From Devosia rhodophyticola (GTDB lineage Bacteria; Pseudomonadota; Alphaproteobacteria; Rhizobiales; Devosiaceae), in NCBI RefSeq assembly GCF_028816475.1, contig NZ_CP118247.1, forward strand, positions 1,364,001 through 1,428,000: 64,000 nt of DNA, written 5' to 3'. Position 1 is the stretch's first letter; each line of letters starts with the position of its first letter. Under the pieces are notes generated by a model. That model had not been told where the DNA came from. It did not search any database and worked only from the letters and a program-made list of their open reading frames with translations. This document shows positions 16,783 through 25,652 of this stretch, piece by piece. The position numbers and the translations under genes are program-made.

Positions 16783-18588
16783 CTATTCGTCACCCATTTT
16801 GAGGGCTTTGATGAAGGCTTCCTGGGGGATTTCGACGTTGCCGTACTGGCGCATCTTGGCCTTGCCCTTTTTCTGCTTTTCCAGAAGCTTGCGCTTGCGG
16901 GTGGCGTCGCCGCCGTAGCATTTGGCGGTCACGTCCTTGCGCATGGCACGCACGGTTTCGCGGGCGATGATCTTGCCGCCGATGGCGGCCTGAATGGGAA
17001 TGACGAACAGGTGTGGCGGGATCAGCTCCTTGAGCTTTTCGCACATGAGGCGGCCACGGGTTTCGGCCACAGTGCGGTGCACCAGCATGGAAAGCGCATC
17101 GACCGGTTCGGCATTGACCAGCACAGAGAGTTTGACCAGATCGCCGGGGCGATGTTCGATCAGGGCATAATCAAAGCTGGCATAGCCCTTGGAAATGGAC
17201 TTTAGCCGATCATAAAAATCGAACACCACCTCATTGAGCGGCAGTTCATATTCGACCAGCGCCCGGCTGCCGACATAGGAGAGGTTTTTCTGAACGCCGC
17301 GCCGGTCCTGACAGAGTTTTAGAATAGAGCCCAGATATTCGTCGGGCGTCAGAATCGTCGCCTTGATCCAGGGTTCGCGGATTTCCTCGATCTTCATGAC
17401 ATCGGGCAGATCGGCGGGATTGTGCAGCGCGATGGTTTGGCCATCGGTCTGGACGATCTCATAGACCACCGAAGGGGCGGTGGCGATCAGGTCGAGATTG
17501 AACTCGCGACTCAAGCGTTCCTGAATGATTTCGAGATGCAACAGGCCCAAAAAGCCGCAGCGGAAGCCAAAGCCCAAAGCGGCGCTGGTTTCCATTTCGT
17601 AGGAAAAGCTTGCATCATTGAGCCGCAGCTTGCCCATGGCGGCGCGCAGCTCTTCAAAATCGGAGGCATCGACCGGGAACAGGCCACAGAACACCACCGG
17701 CTGGGCCGGGCGGAAATCGGGCAATGCCGTGGCGGTGGGCTTTTTGTCGTCGGTGATGGTGTCGCCGACATTGGTATCGGCCACTTCCTTGATCGAGGCG
17801 GTGAAAAAGCCCAATTCACCGGGGCCAAGCTGATCGACCGCGACCAGTTTTGGCGTGAATACGCCAACGCGGTCCAGCTCATAGGTGGCCTTGGCGTTCA
17901 TCATTCGGATTTTCTGGCCTTTTTTGACCGTGCCATCGATGACGCGGATCAAGACGACGACGCCGAGATAGGTATCGTACCAGCTATCGACCAGAAGCGC
18001 TTTTAGCGGCGCACTGATATCGCCCTTGGGCGCGGGCAGGCGGGTGACGATGGCTTCAAGGACCGTATCAATGCCCATGCCCGATTTTGCCGAGATTTCG
18101 AGCGCATCGGACGCATCGAGCCCGATGACGTCCTCGATCTGCTGTTTGACGCGCGGAATATCGGCGGCGGGCAGATCAACCTTGTTGAGCACCGGCACGA
18201 TTTCATGATTGGCATCAAGCGCGTGATAAACATTGGCCAGGGTCTGCGCTTCAACGCCCTGGGAGGCATCCACCACCAGCAGCGAGCCTTCAACGGCGGC
18301 CATGGAGCGCGAGACCTCGTAGGCGAAATCGACGTGTCCGGGGGTGTCGATCAGGTTGAGGATATAATCCTCGCCATCCTGAGCATGATATTTGAGGCGC
18401 ACGGTCTGCGCCTTGATGGTAATGCCGCGTTCGCGCTCGATATCCATCGAATCGAGCACCTGAGCTTTCATCTCACGGATTTCCAGCCCGCCGGTCAATT
18501 GAATGAGGCGGTCGGCCAAAGTGGATTTGCCGTGGTCGATGTGAGCCACGATGGAAAAATTGCGGATATTTTTAAGCGGCGTTGTCAT
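16783..18588 (-). CDS. lepA: Elongation factor 4 (LepA), ribosome back-translocating GTPase
   Basis: A full-length 601-residue translational GTPase. G1 is AHIDHGKST near residue 17; the switch regions follow with [10 protein letters not shown] and [16 protein letters not shown]4 is NKVDLP. The C-terminal domain unique to LepA ends in [20 protein letters not shown], which reaches into the peptidyl transferase centre. It acts on stalled or mistranslocated ribosomes at the membrane or in the cytoplasm. It is transcribed alone here; no signal peptidase gene follows, unlike the lepA-lepB order of enterobacteria. Start ATG at 18588 leads directly into the family's [18 protein letters not shown] opening. 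Confidence 0.98.
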   Translation of the reverse strand: MTTPLKNIRNFSIVAHIDHGKSTLADRLIQLTGGLEIREMKAQVLDSMDIERERGITIKAQTVRLKYHAQDGEDYILNLIDTPGHVDFAYEVSRSMAAVEGSLLVVDASQGVEAQTLANVYHALDANHEIVPVLNKVDLPAADIPRVKQQIEDVIGLDASDALEISAKSGMGIDTVLEAIVTRLPAPKGDISAPLKALLVDSWYDTYLGVVVLIRVIDGTVKKGQKIRMMNAKATYELDRVGVFTPKLVAVDQLGPGELGFFTASIKEVADTNVGDTITDDKKPTATALPDFRPAQPVVFCGLFPVDASDFEELRAAMGKLRLNDASFSYEMETSAALGFGFRCGFLGLLHLEIIQERLSREFNLDLIATAPSVVYEIVQTDGQTIALHNPADLPDVMKIEEIREPWIKATILTPDEYLGSILKLCQDRRGVQKNLSYVGSRALVEYELPLNEVVFDFYDRLKSISKGYASFDYALIEHRPGDLVKLSVLVNAEPVDALSMLVHRTVAETRGRLMCEKLKELIPPHLFVIPIQAAIGGKIIARETVRAMRKDVTAKCYGGDATRKRKLLEKQKKGKAKMRQYGNVEIPQEAFIKALKMGDE

Positions 18589-18710
18589 GGCCGCGCTGAT
18601 AGCAGAAGCGGGGCATGGCGCAAAGATGGTTTATGTGCCCTTAACCGCGCTATTTGCGTGATTGTGTCATTGATGGCAACGATTGGCACGCTGGCGGCGT
18701 TTGGAATGCC

Positions 18711-19427
18711 ATGCGCTGGCTTTGTATCATGATGATGAGTGTTGCTCTGACGGGGCCGGTTGGGGCGGCGGAGGTGGCGCTGCCGCGACCGCGACCGGCG
18801 GCGACAAAGCCGGTAATTGTGCCGCCCGAGGTGACAAAGCCCGAGGTCGAGGCAAAGCCAGCGGTGCGACTTTACCAGACCGCCTGCCCTGCGGTGATCA
18901 ACGGTCAGGTTGAGGCGAAGGCGTTGCCGCCGATCAGCGAAGGGGTGTGCGAGGCGCGCTCGCCGCTCAGTGTGACGAAAATTCTGGCCAACGGAAGGTT
19001 GGTGGCGCTGTCGAACCCAATCATCACCGATTGCGCCATGGCCAGCAGCCTGCCCGGATGGGTTGCGGCGATCGACGGCTATTTGGGGGCGGTGCAGAAC
19101 ACCCAGCTTGAGACGATTGTGGTGGGCACCAGCTATATGTGCCGCAAGCGCAATAACGCGGCGGACGGTTTGACTTCCGAACATGGTTTTGCCGACGCGC
19201 TTGACGTGGTGGGCTTTGCATTTGGCGATGGCACGGCGGTCAGTTTGACTAAGGATTGGTTGCCCGCCGAGGGGGCGGGGGGACGGTTGTTGCGGCTGGC
19301 CCACGATGCGGCCTGCGCCCGGTTTACCACGGTTTTGGGACCAGAGGCCAATGCGTTGCACCGCGACCATCTGCACCTTGACCTCGGGTGCCATGGCAAG
19401 ACCTGCACAGCGCGGCTGTGTGAATAG
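18711..19427 (+). CDS. Extensin-like C-terminal domain protein, exported
   Basis: A 238-residue exported protein of the extensin-like_C family (PF06904). The start at 18711 gives a signal peptide (MRWLCIMMMSVALTGPVGAAE), after which comes a Pro/Lys-rich linker. The catalytic-looking domain has GTSYMCRKRNNAADGLTSEH, then GFADALDVVGFAFGDG and the C-terminal HRDHLHLDLG. This histidine/aspartate pattern is shared with the metallopeptidase fold of D-Ala-D-Ala carboxypeptidases of the VanY/MepA type, so a periplasmic peptidoglycan-related role is likely but unproven for the family. An upstream frame from 18654 adds residues that do not look like a secretion signal. Confidence 0.85.
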   Translation: MRWLCIMMMSVALTGPVGAAEVALPRPRPAATKPVIVPPEVTKPEVEAKPAVRLYQTACPAVINGQVEAKALPPISEGVCEARSPLSVTKILANGRLVALSNPIITDCAMASSLPGWVAAIDGYLGAVQNTQLETIVVGTSYMCRKRNNAADGLTSEHGFADALDVVGFAFGDGTAVSLTKDWLPAEGAGGRLLRLAHDAACARFTTVLGPEANALHRDHLHLDLGCHGKTCTARLCE

Positions 19428-19429
19428 GG

Positions 19430-19567
19430 TTATGCGCAGGGGCAGTCGTTTTGCGGATGATAGGACGGCAGATCAGCCCATTGCCGGGTGGGTAGCCGGT
19501 CGAGCGCTGCCTGCGGGCAATCGCGGCGCAGGAGGGCGCGGAGCCAGTTGTGCAGTATCGTATACAT
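19430..19567 (-). CDS. DUF1127-like small protein
   Basis: A 45-residue basic protein starting MYTILHNWLRALLRRDCPQ. It is preceded by an AAGGAG ribosome site 7 bases from the ATG, among the best in the window. The pattern of a Trp-containing basic helix followed by ALDRLPTRQWADLPSYHP resembles DUF1127 proteins, small alphaproteobacterial polypeptides implicated in RNA maturation and phosphate or carbon control. It is divergent from the LysR regulator with about 105 bp between starts. This arrangement, a GcvA-like LysR beside a small DUF1127 gene, suggests the LysR controls it. It is shorter than typical gene-calling cutoffs. Confidence 0.65.
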   Translation of the reverse strand: MYTILHNWLRALLRRDCPQAALDRLPTRQWADLPSYHPQNDCPCA

Positions 19568-19672
19568 AATGTAACTCCTTCTTGCGGGTTTTCTGGATGT
19601 ATTCGTCAGAGTGATCCTGCCTTGCCTGGAAATCAATGGACATTGCCGGAGCAATCTCTATAGATTTTCTAT

Positions 19673-20584
19673 ATGACAAATCCGTTTCCCATACCGCTCA
19701 ATGCCTTGCGCGCCATCGAAATCGTGGCGCGGCGGGGGGCGTTGGCGCCGGCGGCGGAGGAACTTGGAGTAACCATTGGAGCGGTCAGCCAGCATGTGCG
19801 GCGGGCCGAGGAGCGGCTGGGGTTTGAACTGTTTAAGCGAACGCCGCACGGGCTGGTGCCGCGCCCGGTGCTGGCGCAGGTTTTGCCGCAGATCACGTCG
19901 GGATTTGCGGCGCTACAGGACGGGCTGGCGAATTTGAGTGGGCGCGACGAGCAGGTGCTGAACCTGACTATGGGCAGCGTATTTGCCTCGCGCTGGCTGA
20001 TCTGGCGGATCAATAAATTTACCGCGCTAAACCCCGCGTTCGAGGTGCGTTTGACGGTGACGGCGGCGATGCTGGATCTGGGGCGGTCCGACATTGATTG
20101 TGCCATTCGCTATGGGTTGGGTGATTGGCCCGGGGTGGCCGTGAGCCGGATCGGGGGCAGCCATTTCAGCCCGGTGTGTGCGCCGCAACTGGCCGAGCGC
20201 CTGCCTGATCCGGCAGCGTTGGCGCAGGTGCCGGTTATTCATGACCAGACCAGCATGTTGTCCTGGCCGCTCTGGAAAAAGGCGGCGGGACTGGGGGAGG
20301 ACGCGACTTTTTCCGGGCCGGTGATTTCGGATGCGTCGCTAGCGTTTGACGCGGCGATTGCGGGACAGGGTGTGTTGCTGGCAGCCGACATGATGAGTGC
20401 CGACGCGGTCAGCGATGGGCGGTTGATTCGCCCCTTTGCCATTTCAACCCAAGGACCGACCGGCTACTGGCTCGCGACAGCCAAGGGACGGCGCGAGCCG
20501 GAAAAACTCAAGCTGTTTCGGCGGTGGCTCGAGGATGAAGTGGCAGCATCGACGAGTGGATACATGGGGCAAATTAAGCAGTGA
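19673..20584 (+). CDS. LysR family transcriptional regulator, GcvA-like
   Basis: A 303-residue regulator. The N-terminal winged helix reads PLNALRAIEIVARRGALAPAAEELGVTIGAVSQHVRRAE, with the recognition helix around residues 32-50. It is followed by FELFKRTPHGL and a periplasmic-binding-like effector domain containing DCAIRYGLGDWPGV and the loop ATAKGRREPEKLKLFRRWL. These are features of the GcvA branch. It probably represses or activates its own promoter and the divergent DUF1127-like gene. The effector is unknown. ATG at 19673 is the only start that places the helix-turn-helix at the right distance. Confidence 0.92.
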   Translation: MTNPFPIPLNALRAIEIVARRGALAPAAEELGVTIGAVSQHVRRAEERLGFELFKRTPHGLVPRPVLAQVLPQITSGFAALQDGLANLSGRDEQVLNLTMGSVFASRWLIWRINKFTALNPAFEVRLTVTAAMLDLGRSDIDCAIRYGLGDWPGVAVSRIGGSHFSPVCAPQLAERLPDPAALAQVPVIHDQTSMLSWPLWKKAAGLGEDATFSGPVISDASLAFDAAIAGQGVLLAADMMSADAVSDGRLIRPFAISTQGPTGYWLATAKGRREPEKLKLFRRWLEDEVAASTSGYMGQIKQ

Positions 20585-20596
20585 CTTGCCGATAGA

Positions 20597-20611
20597 TTAG
20601 AATTATTCTAA
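20597..20611. promoter_or_regulatory. ICE-type Irr box upstream of mbfA
   Basis: A perfect inverted repeat, TTAGAA-TTA-TTCTAA, matching the iron control element (TTTAGAAnnnTTCTAAA-like) bound by the heme-responsive regulator Irr in Rhizobiales. It is 29 bases ahead of the mbfA start and overlaps a possible promoter (TTGCCG at 20586, TAAATA at 20609). In Agrobacterium and Bradyrhizobium Irr represses mbfA at low iron through such a site. Confidence 0.8.
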
Positions 20612-20639
20612 ATATCTAACTCTTTGTGCCGGGTCCGCC

Positions 20640-21620
20640 ATGATGCGTTTTTTACCTGATAATCGTCGTGATTTTTCTTCGCTCAATGAGCGCGAAATCC
20701 TGTCGCTTGCTATTGCCGCCGAGGAAGAAGACGGGCGGATATATGGTGAGTTTGCCACCAGACTTGGCGAACAATATCCCGGCTCGGCGGCGGTATTTGA
20801 GGGCATGGCCGCCGAGGAGGACGAGCATCGGCGGCGGTTGCTGGACCATTATCGCGAAAAGTTCGGCGAGCGGCTGGTGCCAATCCGGCGCGAACATGTG
20901 CGCGGGTTCTTGCAGCGCAAGCCGCTATGGCTGATGCAGAATTTAACGCTGGAGGGCGTGCGCCAGCAGGTCTGGGAGATGGAAGAAGGCGCCTACCGCT
21001 TCTATATGGCAGCGGCCGAACAGACCCAGGATGTGGGGGTGCGCAAGCTCTTGGGCGATCTGGCGGCGGAGGAACGCGCCCACGCCAATGCGGCCGACAA
21101 GCTCGAGGCGACCGAACTGGGTGCCGAAGCGCGATCACAGGAAGCCAGTGAAGAGCATCGTCAGTTTGTCCTGACTTATGTGCAGCCGGGGCTGGCGGGG
21201 CTGATGGATGGATCGGTGTCGACATTGGCGCCGGTGTTTGCCGCCGCTTTTGCCACCGGCGACACCTGGCAGACATTTCTGGTGGGGCTGGCGGCAGCCG
21301 TTGGCGCGGGTATTTCGATGGGCTTTACCGAGGCGGCGTCCGACGATGGCAAGCTGACCGGGCGCGGCTCACCACTCAAGCGCGGGCTGGCCGCCGGGAT
21401 CATGACCGCCATCGGCGGGCTGGGCCATGCCCTGCCCTATCTGATCCATGATTTTACCCTCGCTACCACGATTGCCGTTGTGGTGGTTTTGATCGAATTG
21501 TGGGCCATTGCCTTTATCCAGAGCCGCTATATGTCGACCCCGTTCTGGCGCGCCGCCCTGCAAGTGGTCGTCGGCGGTGCGTTGGTGTTTGCGGCGGGGG
21601 TTTTGATCGGCAGCGCCTGA
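20640..21620 (+). CDS. mbfA: Membrane-bound ferritin MbfA (ferritin-VIT1 fusion)
   Basis: A 326-residue fusion. Residues about 15-155 are an erythrin/rubrerythrin-like four-helix ferritin domain with metal-binding carboxylates in AIAAEEEDGRIYGE, AAEEDEHRRRLLDHY, EMEEGAYRFYMAAAEQ and AAEERAHANAAD. Residues about 175-326 are a VIT1/CCC1-like membrane domain (PGLAGLMDGSVSTLAPVF, GISMGFTEAASDDGKLTGRG) with about five helices. In Agrobacterium and Bradyrhizobium this protein exports iron and protects against iron and peroxide stress. The Irr box just upstream fits iron control. A second ATG at 20643 is equally usable; the ribosome site is weak. Confidence 0.95.
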   Translation: MMRFLPDNRRDFSSLNEREILSLAIAAEEEDGRIYGEFATRLGEQYPGSAAVFEGMAAEEDEHRRRLLDHYREKFGERLVPIRREHVRGFLQRKPLWLMQNLTLEGVRQQVWEMEEGAYRFYMAAAEQTQDVGVRKLLGDLAAEERAHANAADKLEATELGAEARSQEASEEHRQFVLTYVQPGLAGLMDGSVSTLAPVFAAAFATGDTWQTFLVGLAAAVGAGISMGFTEAASDDGKLTGRGSPLKRGLAAGIMTAIGGLGHALPYLIHDFTLATTIAVVVVLIELWAIAFIQSRYMSTPFWRAALQVVVGGALVFAAGVLIGSA

Positions 21621-21659
21621 CCATGAAACTGCAAACCATTGTGCAGCCGCAAATCGCCC

Positions 21660-22436
21660 CTAACCGCCGGGCCGATCAAGAAACCGCATGGCCGTTGCAG
21701 TAAATGGGATCAACGAATCATAAATGGGAACGTGGTCGCCGCCAGGAACAATCCATAACGCCGCATCTGGTATGGAACGATAGATACTCACCGGAATATC
21801 TACGGGAAAAAAATTGTCGCGGTCGCCGTGCACAATGAGTGTACGCGCCGAAATGGTTGATAAGCTCTGCGTCGTGAAATTCATATCATCGTGATTTTCG
21901 GCAAAGCCGTTGAACTGAGAAATAAGTTGGTGAACCTGTTTATCACCGCGAGTTGCGCACGCCCGATACATCGCCTGCACGTCCTGGGGTATGGTGCCAA
22001 TCGAGGCTCTACGCATTATGCCCCTGGCCTGGTCGGTGAAATGGGTGGTTGCGCTAATCAGCACCATTGCCTTGATGCGAGCTGGCTGGCCGGTGGCCAT
22101 ATGCAGGAGCGTCATGCCTCCTGAACTGATCCCCATGGAAGAGAAACGTTCTATGCCCAGCCTGTCCAACAGGCGGAACACATCGCTGGCCGCCTCATGA
22201 TGTGTGAACGTGTTTGCTGGATTGGTGGAGTAACCATGGCCGCGCAGGTCGATGAGGATTAATCTATAGCGCTCTGAAAGCTCGGCGACGAAGGGATGCC
22301 AGTTCTGTGTGGAGCCGCCAAATCCGTGCAAAAGTACCAGGGGCGGGCCATCTCCGTACTCCTCAAAATACATTTCGATGTCATTGACTGGCACCGTTTG
22401 CCCGCGCGTGGTCATTGGTTTGGGCGCATTATTCAT
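21660..22436 (-). CDS. Alpha/beta hydrolase
   Basis: A 258-residue alpha/beta-hydrolase. Features in order: the oxyanion HGFGG near residue 38, the nucleophile elbow GISSGG near 100, the acid in VHGDRDNFFP near 205 and the catalytic histidine in PGGDHVPI near 235. LIDLRGHGYS is the common strand-turn of esterase and haloperoxidase-like members. No signal peptide, so it acts in the cytoplasm. Substrate unknown. It converges on mbfA, with 39 bp between stops. Confidence 0.88.
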   Translation of the reverse strand: MNNAPKPMTTRGQTVPVNDIEMYFEEYGDGPPLVLLHGFGGSTQNWHPFVAELSERYRLILIDLRGHGYSTNPANTFTHHEAASDVFRLLDRLGIERFSSMGISSGGMTLLHMATGQPARIKAMVLISATTHFTDQARGIMRRASIGTIPQDVQAMYRACATRGDKQVHQLISQFNGFAENHDDMNFTTQSLSTISARTLIVHGDRDNFFPVDIPVSIYRSIPDAALWIVPGGDHVPIYDSLIPFTATAMRFLDRPGG

Positions 22437-22632
22437 TGTCCTCAGCTGGCTGGTAGAAACAGGGCTTTAATAGGCGGCACACCGCTCACCAAGCGACAAC
22501 ATGCGCGAGCGATTTTGCTATTTTGCCATGAGTCCTATCGCATCGCCAAGGACCGGTTGCACGCTCCTCGAATTTATGGATGAACGGCAAAAACGGGTGG
22601 CCGACGCCTCGCCAGCCCCACGCCTGCGAAAC

Positions 22633-23157
22633 CTAGTGGGCCAGGCTTTTCTGCCGCCGGGCGCGGCGGGCCGGCCGATATCGAGCAATCATGATGGTGG
22701 CCAGCGCGATGGTAATGATGGTTATGCCAAAGGCCAATAGCTCGGGCATGCTGGCCCCGTCGGCACCAAATATGACCCGGTTCATGATCCGCGTCGGCAG
22801 GAAGGTGAAGAGGCCGGTTATCAGCAAGGCGCCGATATAGGTCAGCTGCATGGTGCGTTTGTGCCGCGTGATATTGCGCTGGCGCGCATAGGATACGGCG
22901 CGCCACAAGGCGTAAAGTGTGCCCAGCGACAGCAGATGGATGGGGCTGAACAGGCCAACCATGCGCAACTCCCAGATAAACAACGAGCTGATACAGACCA
23001 CGACCAGCAGGCTGACCCAGATGCGGCCCATCATTCTGTGACGCGCATCGCCTTTGCGATTGAACAGCACATAGGCGCCGGTGATCAGGGCAAGGGTGGC
23101 GGCCAGCGCGTGTAGCTGGATAATGGGGCTGGCGTGGAGGAGTGGGTCGAGGCTCAT
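22633..23157 (-). CDS. DUF2306-type four-helix membrane protein
   Basis: A 174-residue inner-membrane protein with four hydrophobic helices. The N-terminal PIIQLHALAATLALITG, followed by RKGDARHRMMGRIWV and the later RHKRTMQLTYIGALLITG, is the pattern of DUF2306 proteins. The conserved histidines in QLHA, ARHR and RHK could bind heme or metal, as in cytochrome b561-like folds; that is inference. It is transcribed away from a LytTR regulator, with starts only about 75 bp apart, so that regulator is likely to control it. Confidence 0.75.
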   Translation of the reverse strand: MSLDPLLHASPIIQLHALAATLALITGAYVLFNRKGDARHRMMGRIWVSLLVVVCISSLFIWELRMVGLFSPIHLLSLGTLYALWRAVSYARQRNITRHKRTMQLTYIGALLITGLFTFLPTRIMNRVIFGADGASMPELLAFGITIITIALATIMIARYRPARRARRQKSLAH

Positions 23158-23233
23158 GAAAATCTCCGGCGGTTGGCGGCTCGTACGTCTTGCAAGTGCA
23201 GATGCCCGCGCTAGAGTGCAGGCGCAAATTGTG

Positions 23234-24037
23234 ATGCGCCAAACCCCGGATTTCTACGTGAGCAACTCGCCCCTGCGTTTCACGATGCGCGAAATGCGCG
23301 CCCAGATGACCAATCGCGCCACCCAGATCGTGCTGCTGGGGCTGGCTATGGTTTTTGGATTGTCGGGCCCGTTTGGCACGTTTGACGCGCTGGAGCCGTT
23401 GCCACGCCTGCTCTATTGGGCCGTGGTGGTTCTGAGCACCTATGCCATTGGGACGGCGACGGCCAATCTGGTCAAATTTGGACTGACGCCGACCGGGATG
23501 AACCCCTGGATATTGGCTTTGGTTGAAGGGTTTGTCGGCGGTGTGCCGGTAGCGCTTTGTGTATTGGGCATCAATCTGGTGGTTATGGGGGACTTGGGTA
23601 TTAATCCCTGGCACCTGCTTGCCTATTGCATGATCATTTGCGCTGGCGCGATCATCATTACGCGCCTTGTCGAACGTGCCCGGGTTCCGGTTGCCCAAAC
23701 AGCTGCCGCACCGGCGCCGCAGCCGCCCGCCATCCTGCAACGGCTGCCCCTGCCCCAACGCGGAAAATTGCAGCAGATTTCGGTTGCCGACCATTATGTC
23801 GAGATCACCACCGACAAGGGGCACGGGCTGGTACTGATGCGGCTGGGCGATGCCATTGGCGAAACCGGCGCGGTTGAGGGCCTGCAAATTCACCGCTCGC
23901 ATTGGGTGGCGCTCGATGCCGTGGTGCGCTGCATACGGGTCGATGGCAAGCCAATGGTGGAAATGGTGAATGGCACCCGCCTGCCGATCAGCCGTTCGTT
24001 CTTGCCAGCGGTAAAAGCTGCGGGGCTTATACCGTAG
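23234..24037 (+). CDS. Membrane-anchored LytTR transcriptional regulator
   Basis: A regulator of 267 residues if started at 23234. Four hydrophobic helices occupy residues about 25-160, followed by a Pro/Ala linker and a C-terminal LytTR DNA-binding domain (about 170-265) with LQQISVADHYVEITTD, IHRSHWVALDAV and LPISRSF. There is no receiver domain, so signals probably reach the DNA-binding domain through the membrane part. A longer frame from 23081 would run through the divergent DUF2306 gene and lacks a ribosome site, so I prefer 23234 (or the GTG one codon earlier). Divergent pairing with DUF2306 suggests they form a small regulatory unit. Confidence 0.8.
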   Translation: MRQTPDFYVSNSPLRFTMREMRAQMTNRATQIVLLGLAMVFGLSGPFGTFDALEPLPRLLYWAVVVLSTYAIGTATANLVKFGLTPTGMNPWILALVEGFVGGVPVALCVLGINLVVMGDLGINPWHLLAYCMIICAGAIIITRLVERARVPVAQTAAAPAPQPPAILQRLPLPQRGKLQQISVADHYVEITTDKGHGLVLMRLGDAIGETGAVEGLQIHRSHWVALDAVVRCIRVDGKPMVEMVNGTRLPISRSFLPAVKAAGLIP

Positions 24038-24064
24038 CGGGGACCGACACTGGCCTTTAAATGG

Positions 24065-24457
24065 TCAATTGTACCCCAGAGCGTTTTTCCGCTCGCTTGC
24101 GGCGCTTCGGATCAAATCGACCAGCGCGGGATTGGCGCATTCGGCCATCGAGCGGATTTTGACATGCCGCATTTTGGCGCCAGTGCCCTCGAGCAAATTG
24201 TCTGGATCATCAAGCGCGACGCCATAATTGAAGCCGAGATTGACCCATCGCGCGTGCGGGATGATATGGAGATAGCTCTCGGTCATTTTTTTGGTGCCGA
24301 CACCAAAGTTGGCGGCGCGGTAGCCGAGTTGAACCACAAGGCACGTTTCCGGATCAGCGGCCAGCACCAGATCGCGCAGGCGACGGACAACCGGCTGCAC
24401 CGCGTCTGGTGCCAAGCGGACAATATCGTCAAAACTGCCGGACTTTTCCGCGCTCAT
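24065..24457 (-). CDS. DUF1801 domain protein
   Basis: A 130-residue protein of the DUF1801/YdhG-like family. The ATG at 24457 gives MSAEKSGSFDDIVRLAPDAV, and the body has VVRRLRDLVLAADPETCLVVQLGYRAANFGVG and WVNLGFNYGVALDDPDNLLEGTGAKMRHVKI, which are the conserved blocks. An upstream extension of the frame, into the trhO gene, has no family similarity. Cytoplasmic, function unknown. It is 52 bp downstream of trhO on the same strand and may be cotranscribed. Confidence 0.82.
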   Translation of the reverse strand: MSAEKSGSFDDIVRLAPDAVQPVVRRLRDLVLAADPETCLVVQLGYRAANFGVGTKKMTESYLHIIPHARWVNLGFNYGVALDDPDNLLEGTGAKMRHVKIRSMAECANPALVDLIRSAASERKNALGYN

Positions 24458-24509
24458 CGTGCCAATCCCATCCCATCGAGTGGCCCGTTGGACAGCCCGA
24501 AATCGAGCC

Positions 24510-25550
24510 TTAGCCGACCTTGCCACTGGCGCGCGCCCGGTTGGCTTCGGCGCGCTGTTGCTTGGCCATTTTTCGCGCTTTGGCAGCGTTATGGGAGGCA
24601 TCGCCCATATGCTCAAGCCCGCGCGCACGGGCCAATTCGATCTGGCGATGACGTTCGGTAGCAGCCGCGTGTTTTTGGGGCTGGTCGGCGCAAAAAGGAC
24701 AGCAGATATCTTGCTGATAGGTCGGATCGGCGCGGTCAGCAGCGGTCAGCGGATGGCGGCAGGCCCGGCACAGCGTTGCATCGCCTTCGACCAACCCATG
24801 GCCAACGGCGACGCGCTCGTCAAAAACGAAACATTCGCCCTGCCAGCGGCTATCCTTGGCCGGAACGGTTTCGAGATATTTCAGAATGCCGCCCTTGAGG
24901 TGAAACACTTCCTCAAAGCCTTTGCTCAAAAGGTAAGAGGAGGCCTTTTCGCAGCGGATGCCGCCGGTACAGAACATCGCCACCTTCTTGTCGCGGGCCG
25001 GGTCAAGGTGGGTGGCGACATAGTCTTTGAACTCAGTGAAATTTTTGGTCGCTGGATCAAGAGCGCGCGAAAAGGTGCCCAGGCCCACTTCATAATCATT
25101 GCGGGTATCGAGAAGCACGATGTCGTTGCGCTCGATCAGCGCATTCCAGTTTTGCGGCTCGACATAGGTGCCCACGGTTTTTGCCGGATTGGCCTCGGGA
25201 GCACGCAGGGTGACGATTTCGGGCTTGAGCCGGACCTTCAAACGCAGGAATGGCATGGCGCTGGCCGCTGAATACTTGATCTCGGCGCCGACAAGCCGCC
25301 CGGCAAAGATCGCGCCGTCCAACAGAAAATCGGCCAGGGCATCAATGGCCTGGGGACTGCCAGCAACCGTGCCATTGATGCCCTCGGGGGCCAGGATCAG
25401 CGTACCGGCAACTGCGCGGGCGCGGCAAAAATCTTCAAGCGCTGGAACGATTGCGGCAGCGTCGGGCAATTGGGCGAATTTATAAACGGCCATGACCTTG
25501 AAAAGAGAGGTCTTGAAGGTTGGGGCGGTTTGGGTCAGGTTAGCATTCAT
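24510..25550 (-). CDS. trhO: tRNA uridine(34) hydroxylase TrhO (YceA rhodanese family)
   Basis: A protein of about 346 residues. The N-terminal acylphosphatase-like domain has VAGTLILAPEGINGTVAGS. The rhodanese domain follows with LLDTRNDYEVGLGTF and the active-site loop FCTGGIRCEKAS, where the Cys is essential in characterised TrhO. The C-terminal domain has a zinc-site-like Cys set, CRACRHPL and CCPFC. The enzyme makes 5-hydroxyuridine at wobble position 34 of tRNA using oxygen. The start could be 25550 or 25493 (MAVYKF, the usual family opening). Confidence 0.92.
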   Translation of the reverse strand: MNANLTQTAPTFKTSLFKVMAVYKFAQLPDAAAIVPALEDFCRARAVAGTLILAPEGINGTVAGSPQAIDALADFLLDGAIFAGRLVGAEIKYSAASAMPFLRLKVRLKPEIVTLRAPEANPAKTVGTYVEPQNWNALIERNDIVLLDTRNDYEVGLGTFSRALDPATKNFTEFKDYVATHLDPARDKKVAMFCTGGIRCEKASSYLLSKGFEEVFHLKGGILKYLETVPAKDSRWQGECFVFDERVAVGHGLVEGDATLCRACRHPLTAADRADPTYQQDICCPFCADQPQKHAAATERHRQIELARARGLEHMGDASHNAAKARKMAKQQRAEANRARASGKVG

Positions 25551-25652
25551 AGGGCAGGCCGCTGTTGGAATTTGTCCGCTTCTATCATTGCTCGCGCCGC
25601 GCTGCAAAGGGCGACGCAGTTGGGCAACCTGCACGAAATCTGGAGCTATGCC

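Noticed and set aside
22574-23902. 442-codon minus-strand frame spanning DUF2306 and the LytTR gene
   Set aside because: It overlaps two genes with clear protein features; its own sequence is His/Gln-rich and shows no domain.
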